In this document: one piece after another, positions 19,461 through 28,197 of the stretch
Layout: every line of letters starts with the position of its first letter
Numbering within the stretch: the stretch's first letter is position 1
Origin: Paraburkholderia sabiae
GTDB lineage: Bacteria; Pseudomonadota; Gammaproteobacteria; Burkholderiales; Burkholderiaceae
Length of the DNA: 64,000 nt
Assembly: GCF_030412785.1 (NCBI RefSeq)
Contig: NZ_CP125297.1
Location: 1-64,000 of the forward strand
Reading direction: 5' to 3'
Position numbers and translations under genes: made by a program
Notes under the pieces: model-generated
Seen by the model: only the letters and a program-made list of their open reading frames with translations
What the model was told of the DNA's origin: nothing
The model's database searches: none

Positions 19461-20404
19461 CTGCGATCCGCGAGTCTCTCGTCCGGTACGTGGCAGTCCG
19501 CCGTGCTCTCGGGGCGTCATTCTATGAGCCTGCATTGGCACTCGGTCATTTCGTTGATCTGCTGGAACGCGAAGGCGCCGAGTTCATTACAACCGATCAG
19601 GCTCTGCGCTGGGCGACGACGCCCGTACTCGTCGAACGCGCTACCTGGGGGCGGCGCCTCTCTCAAGTGAGAGGATTTGCCAGATGGATGAACGTGATTG
19701 ACAATCGAAACCAGATTCCTCCAGCAGGACTCCTGAGTGCTCGAAGGCGGCGCAACGCCCCGCATATTTACACTGAGCAGGAAATTGATCTGCTTATGGC
19801 CCGCGCCGCTCAACTGCGATCCCGAACCGGCATGCGAGCACTGACCTATTCGACGCTCATAGGGCTTCTTGTAGCGACAGGCCTCAGGCCAGGCGAAGCG
19901 CTTCGGCTGGACCGGTCCGACGTTGACCTCGTCAGCGGGATACTCTCCATCCGAGAATCGAAGTTCGGCAAATCCCGCTTTGTTCCTGTAGCAGAGTCTT
20001 CCCGGGTGGCACTCGAACACTATGCCCGGAAACGCGATCACCTCTGTCCTGTACGATTGAGCGAGGCGTTCCTGGTTAGTGAGCGCGGCAAGCGCCTGAA
20101 GGCAGGCACTGCGCGAAGCATGTTCGTCAGAATGTCGCGCGCTGTTGGTCTGCGATCGGCGACAGAGGACGGGCGCGATGGTTACGGCCCGCGCCTCCAG
20201 GACTTCCGACATAGCTTCGCGACTGGAAGGCCGGTCGAATGGTATCGCGCCGGTCTGGACGTAAGTCGGGAATTGCCGAAACTTGCCGCCTACCTCGGGC
20301 ATGTCAACATCGGCCTTACGTACTGGTACATCGAAGCGGTTCCTGAGTTGCTTGAACTCGCGGCAGCCTATCTCGACAAGGACTGTCCGGGAGAACGGCC
20401 GTGA
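19457..20404 (+). CDS. ritB: RIT tyrosine recombinase B
   Basis: Middle recombinase, 315 residues from ATG 19457, which has GGGAGG eight bases upstream and overlaps the ritA stop. A GTG at 19433 is possible but less likely. Catalytic features: Arg in ATGLRPGEALRLDRSDVDL, Lys in ESKFGKSRFVPV, QDFRHSFATG where the usual first His of H-x-x-R is Gln-Asp here, and YLGHVNIGLTYWYIEAV with His and Tyr. The box II change may be normal for this subfamily. The stop overlaps ritC by four bases (GTGA). No damage seen. Confidence 0.92.
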   Translation: MTAIRESLVRYVAVRRALGASFYEPALALGHFVDLLEREGAEFITTDQALRWATTPVLVERATWGRRLSQVRGFARWMNVIDNRNQIPPAGLLSARRRRNAPHIYTEQEIDLLMARAAQLRSRTGMRALTYSTLIGLLVATGLRPGEALRLDRSDVDLVSGILSIRESKFGKSRFVPVAESSRVALEHYARKRDHLCPVRLSEAFLVSERGKRLKAGTARSMFVRMSRAVGLRSATEDGRDGYGPRLQDFRHSFATGRPVEWYRAGLDVSRELPKLAAYLGHVNIGLTYWYIEAVPELLELAAAYLDKDCPGERP

Positions 20405-21396
20405 GCGCCGCCAGCCTCCCAGCCCTCGTTCAGCGCTTCTTCACCCAGCGCCTGCTCGAGCAGCAAGGTCTGAGTTCGCATACGGTGGCAAGTTACCGTG
20501 ACACGTTCCGGCTGCTGCTGGCGTTCGCCACGAAACATATCGGGCGCGCGCCGTCAAAGCTGCGAATCGAGGACTTCGACGTGCCGTTGATCGAGGAATT
20601 CCTGCAGCACCTCGAACACGGCAGAGGCAATTCGGTGCGCACACGCAACACGCGGCTTGCCGCCGTGCATGCCTTCTTCCGGTTCGTCGCAGTCAGCGAG
20701 CCTGCGTTGTTTCTGCAGTGTCAGCGCATTCTTGCAATCCCATCCAAACGCTGCGAGCACGGCCCGGTTGAGTTTCTGACCGAGAGCGAGGCCGCCGCTC
20801 TGGTAGGGGCGCCTGACGTACGAAACTGGATCGGCAACCGCGACCGAACGCTGCTTCTTGTAGCGGTTCAAACGGGTCTGCGCAATAGCGAATTGACCGC
20901 ACTCCGGCGTCAGGATGTGACGCTCGGCACGGGCGCCCACGTTCGTTGCCTCGGCAAAGGCAGAAAGATGAGATGCACTCCGCTGCGACCGGATGTAGTT
21001 GCCGTCCTGAAACAGTGGCTGCTGTATCAACCAGGCGAACCAGGCGATCCGGTCTTTCCCAGTTCGCGCGGTGGTCATCTCAGTGCCGATGCTCTTCAGC
21101 AACTCGTGTCGCGCAACGCCGAAATCGCGTGCCTCTCGTGCCCCTCGCTGAAGAAAAAATCCATAACGCCTCACACGCTTCGGCACACGGCCGCGATGAG
21201 CCTGATGCATCACGGCGTCGACCTAACCGTGATTGCGCTCTGGCTCGGTCACGAGTCCTCCGAGACCACTCAGATCTACTTGCACGCTGACATGCAACTC
21301 AAAGAGCGCGCGCTTGCGCACGCCACGGCGAGCGGCGTCGCGCCGACACGCTACAAACCTCCAGATCCGTTGCTCGCCCTCCTGGAGGCTCTCTGA
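20401..21396 (+). CDS. ritC: RIT tyrosine recombinase C
   Basis: Third recombinase, 331 residues, starting at GTG 20401 inside the ritB stop. A complete catalytic set is visible: Arg in VQTGLRNSELTALRRQDV, Lys in LGKGRKMRCTPL, HTLRHTAAMSLMHHG, and WLGHESSETTQIYLHAD with the tyrosine. The C-terminus ends at the subterminal repeat 21396-21406. Intact. Confidence 0.92.
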   Translation: MSAASLPALVQRFFTQRLLEQQGLSSHTVASYRDTFRLLLAFATKHIGRAPSKLRIEDFDVPLIEEFLQHLEHGRGNSVRTRNTRLAAVHAFFRFVAVSEPALFLQCQRILAIPSKRCEHGPVEFLTESEAAALVGAPDVRNWIGNRDRTLLLVAVQTGLRNSELTALRRQDVTLGTGAHVRCLGKGRKMRCTPLRPDVVAVLKQWLLYQPGEPGDPVFPSSRGGHLSADALQQLVSRNAEIACLSCPSLKKKSITPHTLRHTAAMSLMHHGVDLTVIALWLGHESSETTQIYLHADMQLKERALAHATASGVAPTRYKPPDPLLALLEAL

Positions 21397-21460
21397 TAAT
21401 GCCGACAATCCGATCGGCCGGGAACAGAGATCCGCGCAACCGTTGTGTGCGTGGATTCAT

Positions 21461-21489
21461 GACGCGGCATAATCGGGGAGTCGGCATAA
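21461..21489 (-). repeat. RIT right inverted repeat
   Basis: 29 bp, perfect complement of 18099-18127. The next base starts the IS66 tnpC 3' sequence. Confidence 0.9.
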
Positions 21490-21490
21490 C

Positions 21491-21767
21491 TGGGTTGAGA
21501 ACCAGATCCGTCCCTGGGCGACCGGGAGGAAAAACTGGTTGTTCGCGGGCTCGCTTCGCGCTGGCGAACGTGCCGCTGCCATCATGAGCCTGATCCGCTC
21601 GGCACAGTTGAACGGGCACGATCCGCTCACCTATCTGAAGGACGTGCTCACGCGCCTGCCAACACATCGCGCTTCTGACATCGAACAGTTGCTTCCTCAC
21701 TGCTGGGCTCCCGCCTTGCCCGATCACAGCTAGCCAGCTCGCTCCCGTGCCTTCACCGGGCGCTTAC
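21491..21767 (+). pseudogene. tnpC: IS66 tnpC 3' part and right terminus
   Basis: Continuation of the tnpC interrupted at 15443. It reads WVENQIRPWATGRKNWLFAG to the natural stop at 21733, identical in content to the C-terminus of the intact copy at 55552. The IS66 terminus GTAAGCGCCCGGTGAAG (read inward from 21767) follows. Beyond it lies istA of an IS21-type element, so this IS66 had inserted into that gene. Confidence 0.88.
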
Positions 21768-21769
21768 CT

Positions 21770-21996
21770 TCGACCTGTGGTGGTGGCGGATACAGCCGCG
21801 CCTCGAGTTCGTCGTCGGACAGCGTCGCCGACACCGCCCAGGAAAGCCCTGCGCGCTCCATGCGCCGCACATACTGTCCGACAGTCGTCGGAGAGGCGCC
21901 GACTGCCCGGGCAATCTCACGCTGCCTGAACCCGCAGTCGAAATGCAGGCGCAGCACTTCACGAATTTTACGCATGGTCAACGTTGGATATGCCAT
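21770..21996 (-). pseudogene. istA: IS21 istA 5' fragment
   Basis: First 76 codons of an IS21-family transposase: MAYPTLTMRKIREVLRLHFD, then a helix-turn-helix with GFRQREIARAVGASPTTVGQ, cut off by the IS66 end at 21767. The rest of this istA is not in the window; its type differs from the complete IS21 at 27319-29986. The IS21 terminal repeats lie upstream at 22062-22176. Confidence 0.85.
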
Positions 21997-22061
21997 GTGG
22001 CCTCTCGACGAAATCGTCGAGCGTGCCACGGTTGACCCGCGTCGCTACATCAGAGCGTTAC

Positions 22062-22176
22062 TGTCCAGCTTCGTGTGAAATCGCTGTCCAGCTTGCCGTG
22101 AAATCCGTGTCCACCTGCGCGTGAAACGCCTGTCCAGCTTGCTGCGAAATCAGTGTCCGGCTTGGTGCGAAATACG
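22062..22176. repeat. Five tandem 23-bp repeats, IS21 end
   Basis: Copies start at 22062, 22085, 22108, 22131 and 22154, each of the form TGTCC-A-CTT---GTGAAAT. IS21-family ends carry multiple transposase-binding repeats of this kind; these lie 66 bp upstream of the istA start at 21996. Confidence 0.85.
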
Positions 22177-22241
22177 CACCGGGCTACGCCGCCTTCAGGA
22201 AACTCTCAAGAATGTTGTGACGGGGTTTTGCCTCGTGAGTG

Positions 22242-23380
22242 TTATGCCTGCTGTGCAGCGCGACGCGGCAATGCCAGTGACATCGCCATCCGGCCGATAT
22301 CCCAGATAAAGCCCGCGAGTTCCCGGGCAACAGCTACCACCGCAACATTGACGTTCTTGCCTCGCGTCGCAAGTTTGCGATACTTCTTGCATAGCCGTAG
22401 CTGTGCGTCCCACGCACGATCGACGATCGCCTTTGGAATGCCTTCGTGTCGAGGCTGCAGTGTTTTACCTACGCGGGCCGGATGTCGGTAGCTCCACGCT
22501 GCTTCGACCAGCAGCTTTCTTGCATAGCTGTTACCCGCCTTGGTGACGCCCCCTTGGCGTCGCGTTCCTCCGGACGAATGTTCTGAAGGTGTGATGCCCA
22601 GCCACGCCATCAACTGGCGTGGATGCTCGAAGCGTGAGAGATCGCCGAGCTCGGAGATCATGCCGACTGCCGTAATGAACTGGATGCCGCGCATCGCCTG
22701 TAACGCCAGCACTGCCGGATAGAAACCCCACTCGACGACGGCTTCGCGCAGCGCCACTTCCAGTCGCTCACACTGTGCTAGCCGATCCTCGATTGTGCGT
22801 CGATGTTCTTCAAATGCAAGTTGCCTCCATGCTGTCTCGAAGGAATATTTGCTTAGCCAGCGTCGATGTGCGGCGCCCCAGTCCGCGCGTCCGACATAGT
22901 GCACACCGTGGCTTAGCAGGAAGGACTTCAGTCGTTGTCGCGCGTGCCGTAAATCGTCCCTCGCCGATGCCCAGGCTCGCGCCAAATCCCTGAATGCCTC
23001 GTCCTCGACGCTTGGTACATATACCGCTGAGAGGTCGCCGGCACGCAGCGAACGTGCCAGCTTTATCGCGTCGCGTCGCGTCGGTCAGTCTTGACCCGTT
23101 CTCCAGGCTTCCGTGGAATCAACGATGGCGCACATACTATGCAGTCGAAGCCTTGCTTGACCAGACGCCGGTACAGCCCGTAACCGCAGGGCCCAGCCTC
23201 GTAGACGACTCGGATATGCCGCCCTTTGGATCGCAGTCGCTTGCACAAGCGATCAATTTCCGTCGGCGTTGTCCCGATCTTACCCAGTAGCTCGACTTCA
23301 CCCGCATCAATCGCATAGGCAACTGTGATCGATTCCTTATGCACATCAAGCCCGACGTACACCGTGCTATCGTTGTCCAT
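22242..23380 (-). pseudogene. IS110-family transposase with 5-bp duplication frameshift
   Basis: DEDD-type transposase with the N-terminal RuvC-like part starting [17 protein letters not shown] (ATG 23380), [12 protein letters not shown], and RVKTDRRDA, and the C-terminal domain with LQAMRGIQFITAVGMISELG, WLGITPSEHSSGGTRRQGGVTK and the serine-containing C-terminal region. Near 23070 the DNA has an extra GCGAC unit in a run of such units after the DRRDA codons, shifting the frame; removing five bases restores [18 protein letters not shown]. Otherwise full length (about 380 codons). Confidence 0.85.
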
Positions 23381-23512
23381 GCTGGCCTCCGTGGGGAAGT
23401 TGCCGGGGTGCGGCCTTTGCCCACCCATGCGGCTCTGGCAGCGATGCTAACCCGCGTTGATGCCCCACGCCAGGCCAGCCCCTCTACCCACGGAAAGTCA
23501 TACTGACTTACG

Positions 23513-23808
23513 GCGATCTATACGAAATCGAGGCTGCTATCCGCGGCAAACCACCCGATGAGCGGCGACGCGGCAGGCAAGAAAAGAGCAACCCGTTGCT
23601 CGGGCTTCTCGAGATGTCGATGAGGGAGAAACTGGCGACGCTTTGGCCGAAGGCTCCATTGGTCGAAGCGATTAACTACGCCATGAATCGCTGGGATGGA
23701 CTCACGCTGTTCTGTGACGACGGCCGCGTCGAGATCAGCAACGTGCTCGCCGAAAATGCCTTGCGCTATGTGGCCCTCGGCCGTCGCAATTTTATGTTCC
23801 CGGGATCC
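23513..23808 (+). pseudogene. tnpC: IS66 tnpC 3' fragment, second subtype
   Basis: C-terminal domain piece reading DLYEIEAAIRGKPPDERR, EAINYAMNRWDGLTLFCDDG and RVEISNVLAENALRYVALG, ending at GSG where an IS4-type transposase on the opposite strand takes over (23809). It resembles the tnpC at 25603-27153 rather than the IS66 copies at 14124 and 55552. Confidence 0.75.
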
Positions 23809-24657
23809 GGGCGCATAGCGCAGTTCGAGCGTCGCGGTCATCGGACGGCCCTTCGCATCGCGAAGCTCGACGCGATGGAGTCCCTTTACCTGAACCTGCC
23901 GCATGGCTTTGGAGATCGTGTGCTGACCATCTCCCGCGAGCCTGTCGACACAGGTACGCACGAGGAAGTAGGTGGAAAGATCATATGCGGTGCAAAACAG
24001 CTCGTAGATGTCGCTTTCCCGGTCACCGATGTGAATGCAACGCACAGGATCGTCGAGAAGTTCAGTCGACTGGCGCATATTTTCCAGCCAGCGCCAGCTT
24101 TCCTTTTCCTCAATCGGTACGCGCGTGGGATTGATATGACGCTTGAGTTCAGAAGCCCCCTTGAACTGCTTTCTTGTCCAGAATTTCACTGCAGCCAGAC
24201 CAAGTGGCAATCCATCGGCAGTAACAGCAAGACTCGAATGCATCAGGATGCCGCATTGCGTGAGCGGTCGTCGCGGGCCCCTGCCGTTCTTCCCCGTGCG
24301 CAGGGTCGTCTTGCCCGTGTAGCCGATGAGTTCGGGACGCTCGCGCTGGTACGAGAATGCGGTCGTGTCCTGCAGGATAAGCACCGGCCCATCGGTGGCC
24401 TTCACACGCTCGGCGCTCGCCTGGAAATGTCCGCTCAGGATATCGTGTTCGCTGACGCGGTCATTGGACAGAAACCGGTACGCAGCCTTGGTCGAAGCCC
24501 AGTCCTGACAGGCGAACGGGATCGTCTACCCCATGCCGTCCCACAGCTTCTCGAGCAGGCTTGCGAAGCGGCGGCGCAGCCTGGTGTCCTGGAATTCGCT
24601 TCCCTGGACTTCCAGATCGAACCACGAACGATCATCCGCCTGTCGCTTACCGGCCAT
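23809..24657 (-). pseudogene. IS4-family (IS50-like) transposase, amber stop and 3' truncation
   Basis: Tn5-like DDE transposase N-terminal two thirds. From ATG 24657 it reads MAGKRQADDRSWFDLE, RRRFASLLEKLWDGMG, then TAG (24528-24526, codon 44), then TIPFACQDWASTKAAYRFL in the same frame. Further on come ILQDTTAFSYQ with the first catalytic aspartate and HIGDRESDIYELF with the second. The C-terminal part with the YREK signature is missing because the gene runs into an IS66 fragment at 23809. One nonsense codon plus truncation. Confidence 0.8.
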
Positions 24658-24790
24658 CCCGCGTGCGTATGGAACGTGACGTATGCCAGGTTACCAGGTT
24701 TCGCGCTGGAGATGTGGGTAATTGCAAGCTCACGAGGGCCGTTCTGGCATAGCGATTGAGGTTTTGGATAGTTTGGTATCCACCAAATTT

Positions 24791-25231
24791 ATGGTGGGAA
24801 CCAAAGTGGACAAGACGTGGGATGAGCGCTCCGCAGGCAGCGCATATAAACGGCCGAACTTTCCGACCGAATTCAAGCGACAACTGGTTGAGCAATCGTT
24901 CGAGCCAGGTGCGTCGGTAGCGTTGATCGCCCGCAGCAACGATATCAACGCGAACCTGCTGTTCAAATGGCGGCGGCTCTATCTGGCAGGAGAGTATGGT
25001 TTGCCAACGCTCCCGGAGGGCGCGGCGCCGAAACCGACACAGCAGGCACCTTCGCTGTTGTCTGTGGATGTCGTCGCTGAAGCAGCCAGCCATACGCCAC
25101 CGACGGCAGTCACGACAGTACGGTCTCTAGAGGATCTTTGTGAGATCGAGTTCGACCGTGCGCGCCTGAGAGTTCGCGGCAACGTGTCACCGGATATGCT
25201 GCGCCTGCTGATTCGGGAGCTCACCCGATGA
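24791..25231 (+). CDS. tnpA: IS66-family TnpA (second IS66)
   Basis: Small helix-turn-helix protein of IS66 elements. From ATG 24791: an N-terminal FPTEFKRQLVEQSFEPGASVA, then the recognition-helix region IARSNDINANLLFKWRR, a variable linker, and a C-terminal EIEFDRARLRVRG stretch. The stop overlaps the tnpB ATG (ATGA at 25228), the typical IS66 coupling. Intact; about 146 residues. Confidence 0.85.
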   Translation: MVGTKVDKTWDERSAGSAYKRPNFPTEFKRQLVEQSFEPGASVALIARSNDINANLLFKWRRLYLAGEYGLPTLPEGAAPKPTQQAPSLLSVDVVAEAASHTPPTAVTTVRSLEDLCEIEFDRARLRVRGNVSPDMLRLLIRELTR

Positions 25232-25572
25232 TCGGCATGCCGGCTGGCACTCGCATCTGGATCGCTGCCGGCGTCACCGACATGCGCGCCGGTTTTCAGG
25301 GGCTGGCGGCGAAGGTGCAGACCGCGCTCGAGGAGAATCCGCTGGGCGGCAACGTCTTCATTTTTCGCGGGCGGCGCGGCGACCTGATCAAGATCTTGTG
25401 GGCCACAGAGGACGGGCTTTGGCTCCTTGCGAAGCGGCTCGAACGAGGGCGTTTTATCTGGCCGCAGGCTGACGGTGGCAAGGTCCATCTGACCCATGCA
25501 CAACTGTCGATGTTGCTCGAAGGCATCGACTGGCGTCAGCCGCGTCGAACGGCGGCGCTATCGGTGTTGTAA
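25228..25572 (+). CDS. tnpB: IS66-family TnpB (second IS66)
   Basis: 114-residue IS66 Orf2 accessory protein: MIGMPAGTRIWIAAGVTDMR, then GLAAKVQTAL, VFIFRGRRGDLIKILW and RLERGRFIWP, all classic. Needed for transposition in IS66 elements. It follows tnpA with a four-base overlap and precedes tnpC by 30 bp. Intact. Confidence 0.9.
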   Translation: MIGMPAGTRIWIAAGVTDMRAGFQGLAAKVQTALEENPLGGNVFIFRGRRGDLIKILWATEDGLWLLAKRLERGRFIWPQADGGKVHLTHAQLSMLLEGIDWRQPRRTAALSVL

Positions 25573-25602
25573 ACGGCCTGGCGCACGCGTAAACTCCGGC
25601 GC

Positions 25603-27153
25603 ATGACCGATGATGTCCCACTGCCGGATGACGTCGATGCGCTCAAGGCCTTGCTGATCGAGGCCCGCGCCCAGCTTGCCGAACGTGATATCGAGATCGA
25701 GCAGCTTAAGGCGCAGATCGACAAGCTCAGGCGGATGCAGTTCGGCCGCAAATCCGAGCAGTTGGACCGGCAGATCGAGCGGCTCGAAACCGAACTGGAG
25801 GATCTGACGGGTGGGCGTGGTGCCGCCGATGTTCGCCGTGCCCGCGCGTCGGGTACGAGCGCGCCAGTCGGTACGACGGCCCCGAAGGAGGCGTTGCCGC
25901 CGCATCTGCTGCGCGAAGAGCACGTGCTTGACACTGGTTCGAGCTGCCCGAACTGCGGCAACGCCATGCAACCACTTGGCGAAGACGTGTCTGAGCAACT
26001 CGCCCGTGTCGCCGCCGCGTTCAAGGTGATTCGCACAATCCGGCGCAAGGCAGTCTGCCCCTGCTGTCATCACTTCTCCCAGCCGCCACAATGCCGGTGC
26101 TACCGATCGAGCGCAGCATTGCGTATCCGAGCCTGCTGGCAGATATCCTCGTTTCGAAGTTTGCAGATCATCAACCGCTGTACCGGCTATCGGAGATTGC
26201 TGCGCGTGACGGCGTCACGCTCGATCGCGCCAGCATGGGGCGCTGGGTCGGTCAGTGTGAGGAGCTCTGTCGTCCGCTGACCGAGGCGCTGCGTCGCTAC
26301 GTGATGGCGAGTTTCAAGCTGCATGCGGACGACACGCCAATTCCTGTGCTTGCGCCCGGCAACAGGAAGACCCGCACGGGCCGACTGTGGGTCTATGTTC
26401 GCGATGACAGTCGCTCGGGATCAACGGAGCCGGCGGCGGTCTGGTTTGCATACTCGCCCGACCGCAAAGGCATTCACCCGCAGAGCCATCTCGCCGGATT
26501 TGAGGGCATCCTGCAGGCCGACGCATACGGGGGCTTCAACGAGCTGTATGAAGGCGGCAGGATCTGTGAAGCGGCATGCTGGGATCACGCCAGGCGATAT
26601 CTGTACGATGTTCATGTGCGTACACCCACCGAAGCGACAAGGCATGTGCTCGCTGATTGGCGAACTTTACGGAATCGAGGCTCATATTCGCGGCGCACCG
26701 CCGGGCGAGAGGCGGCAGGTACGACAGCACAAGAGCATACCGGTGTTAGCGGCCATCAATGCATGGATGACACACAAGCGCGCGACCCTGTCAGCAAAGT
26801 CGGAGCTGACCAAAGCGATCAACTATTCACTCAATCAATGGGACGCGCTCGTTCTGTACTGTGACGACGGTCGCGTCGAAATAAGCAACGCGCTGGCCGA
26901 AAACGCCTTGCGCTGCGTAAGCCTGGGGAGGAAGAACTTCCTCTTCGCAGGCTCCGACAGTGGAGGGGAAAGGGCTGCGGCAATGTACGGCCTGATCGGG
27001 TCATGCAAGCTCAATGGGATCAACCCGCTCAGCTACCTTGAATATCTCCTGACCCACATCGCTGATCACAAGATCAATCGCATCGGTGAACTGCTGCCAT
27101 GGAATGTGGCAGACAGATTGCCCGTCATGTCACCTCCACCGACCTCCCTCTGA
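25603..27153 (+). pseudogene. tnpC: IS66-family transposase TnpC with two frameshifts (second IS66)
   Basis: IS66 DDE transposase. The N-terminal coiled coil and zinc part (LLIEARAQLAERDIEIEQL, RKSEQLDRQIE, CPNCGNAMQPLGED) run in one frame to about 26085. The catalytic core ([47 protein letters not shown]) is in a second frame, and the C-terminal part ([46 protein letters not shown]) in a third from about 26650. Two single-base changes would restore a normal protein of about 515 residues. Left element end probably near 24718, right near 27160. Confidence 0.85.
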
Positions 27154-27228
27154 TCATTACCCTTCGGTCCAGTATCACTATCATCCCTCGCGCGCGCGAG
27201 TTCCATCGAACGGCCCTCGCGAGCCGCT

Positions 27229-27318
27229 TACCTCGTTCTGCCATTTCCTCTTTCTGCGCGGCGATACGACCCGAGATCTGTATGAGTCAGTGCCCTCGGT
27301 TCGTAAGTGGCGACAGTT
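27229..27318 (+). pseudogene. ritA: ritA remnant, 5' piece
   Basis: Thirty codons matching the middle of the intact ritA at 18788-18870 (SFCHFLFLRGDTTRDLYESV, then PSVRKWRQ), close at DNA level. The sequence continues after the IS21 insertion at 29987, and both pieces join cleanly when one ACAGT duplicate is removed. Confidence 0.9.
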
Positions 27319-27402
27319 GTCACGGATCGGCGTAATCGAGCCGGGGATGATCGGCGTAATGAGGCCACCTGGAATGGCCCCGAAACGCGATTTCGAAGGG
27401 AC

Positions 27403-28191
27403 TCAAGAATGCGTTTTTTTGCCTGATTTTGCAACCACGTTTTCGCCGTTTTCGGGCATCGGTTTCGGCTTGCGGAAGCTCTCACCCTCAATGACGACAC
27501 GGTAGGCGCCGTGCCGTAGCCGATCGAGCGTGGCAGCACCGAGGATGCGGTTGTCGGGGAATGCGTCGCCCCATTCGCTGAAGTCGAGATTCGACGTCAG
27601 GATAGTTGCCGCGCGCTCATACCTGGCGGCGATCAGGTCGTGGAAGTCTTCGTCGTGGGGCGCACGCAGGGGTTTGAGTGCAAAGTCATCGACGATCAGC
27701 ACCGGAACGCGCACGAACTGCTGCAACTTGCGTTCATAGAGCTCAGTCGCCCGTGCTGCATGCAGCTTCTTGAGCAATTCGGTTTGCGTGATGAACAGGA
27801 CATCGCGGCCCTGGCGTGCGGCGCAGTGGCCCAGGGCCTGCGCGAGATGCGACTTGCCGACGCCGGTTTGGCCGACCATCAGCACGCAGACCTTCTCGTC
27901 GATATAGCGGCCGGCGGCGAGATCATAGATGTGAGCGCGGTTGAGTTTGGGCACGCGGTCGAAGTCGAAGTTCTCGAGCGTCTTGCCTAGGGAGAAGCCA
28001 GCGCGGGCGAGCCGCACGCCGAGCTTCTTCTGCTCTCGCCGCGCGACCTCGTCGTGCAGAAGCGTGGCGAGGAACTCCGTGTAGGCAAGTTGCCCGTCGA
28101 TGGCTTGACGGTTGCGTTGCTCGAGCGAGTCGAGGATGCCCGAGAGGCGCAACTGCTTGAGGATCGTGTTCAGTTCTGGACTGGGATGCAT
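27403..28191 (-). CDS. istB: IS21 transposition helper ATPase IstB
   Basis: AAA+ ATPase of 262 residues that assembles with IstA and directs target capture. Walker A reads [16 protein letters not shown] (about residues 103-118), Walker B VPVLIVDDFALKPL, and sensor 1 ILTSNLDFSEWGDAF. The N-terminal domain has the usual LKQLRLSGILDSLEQR start. The ATG at 28191 lies seven bases past the istA stop (28198). Length is normal and no damage is seen. Confidence 0.93.
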   Translation of the reverse strand: MHPSPELNTILKQLRLSGILDSLEQRNRQAIDGQLAYTEFLATLLHDEVARREQKKLGVRLARAGFSLGKTLENFDFDRVPKLNRAHIYDLAAGRYIDEKVCVLMVGQTGVGKSHLAQALGHCAARQGRDVLFITQTELLKKLHAARATELYERKLQQFVRVPVLIVDDFALKPLRAPHDEDFHDLIAARYERAATILTSNLDFSEWGDAFPDNRILGAATLDRLRHGAYRVVIEGESFRKPKPMPENGENVVAKSGKKTHS

Positions 28192-28197
28192 AGGCGT

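Larger units (their letters stand above)
18099..21489 (+). mobile_element. RIT element (recombinase in trio), apparently complete
   Basis: A 3.4-kb element with three overlapping tyrosine recombinase genes in the same direction, bounded by perfect 29-bp inverted repeats (18099-18127 and 21461-21489) starting TTATGCCGAC. Subterminal inverted copies of the core GTCGGCATAA occur at 18171-18180 and 21396-21406. All three genes look intact. The right end abuts the 3' part of IS66 tnpC exactly, while the left end abuts the IS91-like block. Confidence 0.88.

Noticed and set aside
22062..22176. Tandem repeats as a possible CRISPR array
   Set aside because: Units are contiguous with no spacers and sit at an IS21 end; the same applies to 29836-29985.
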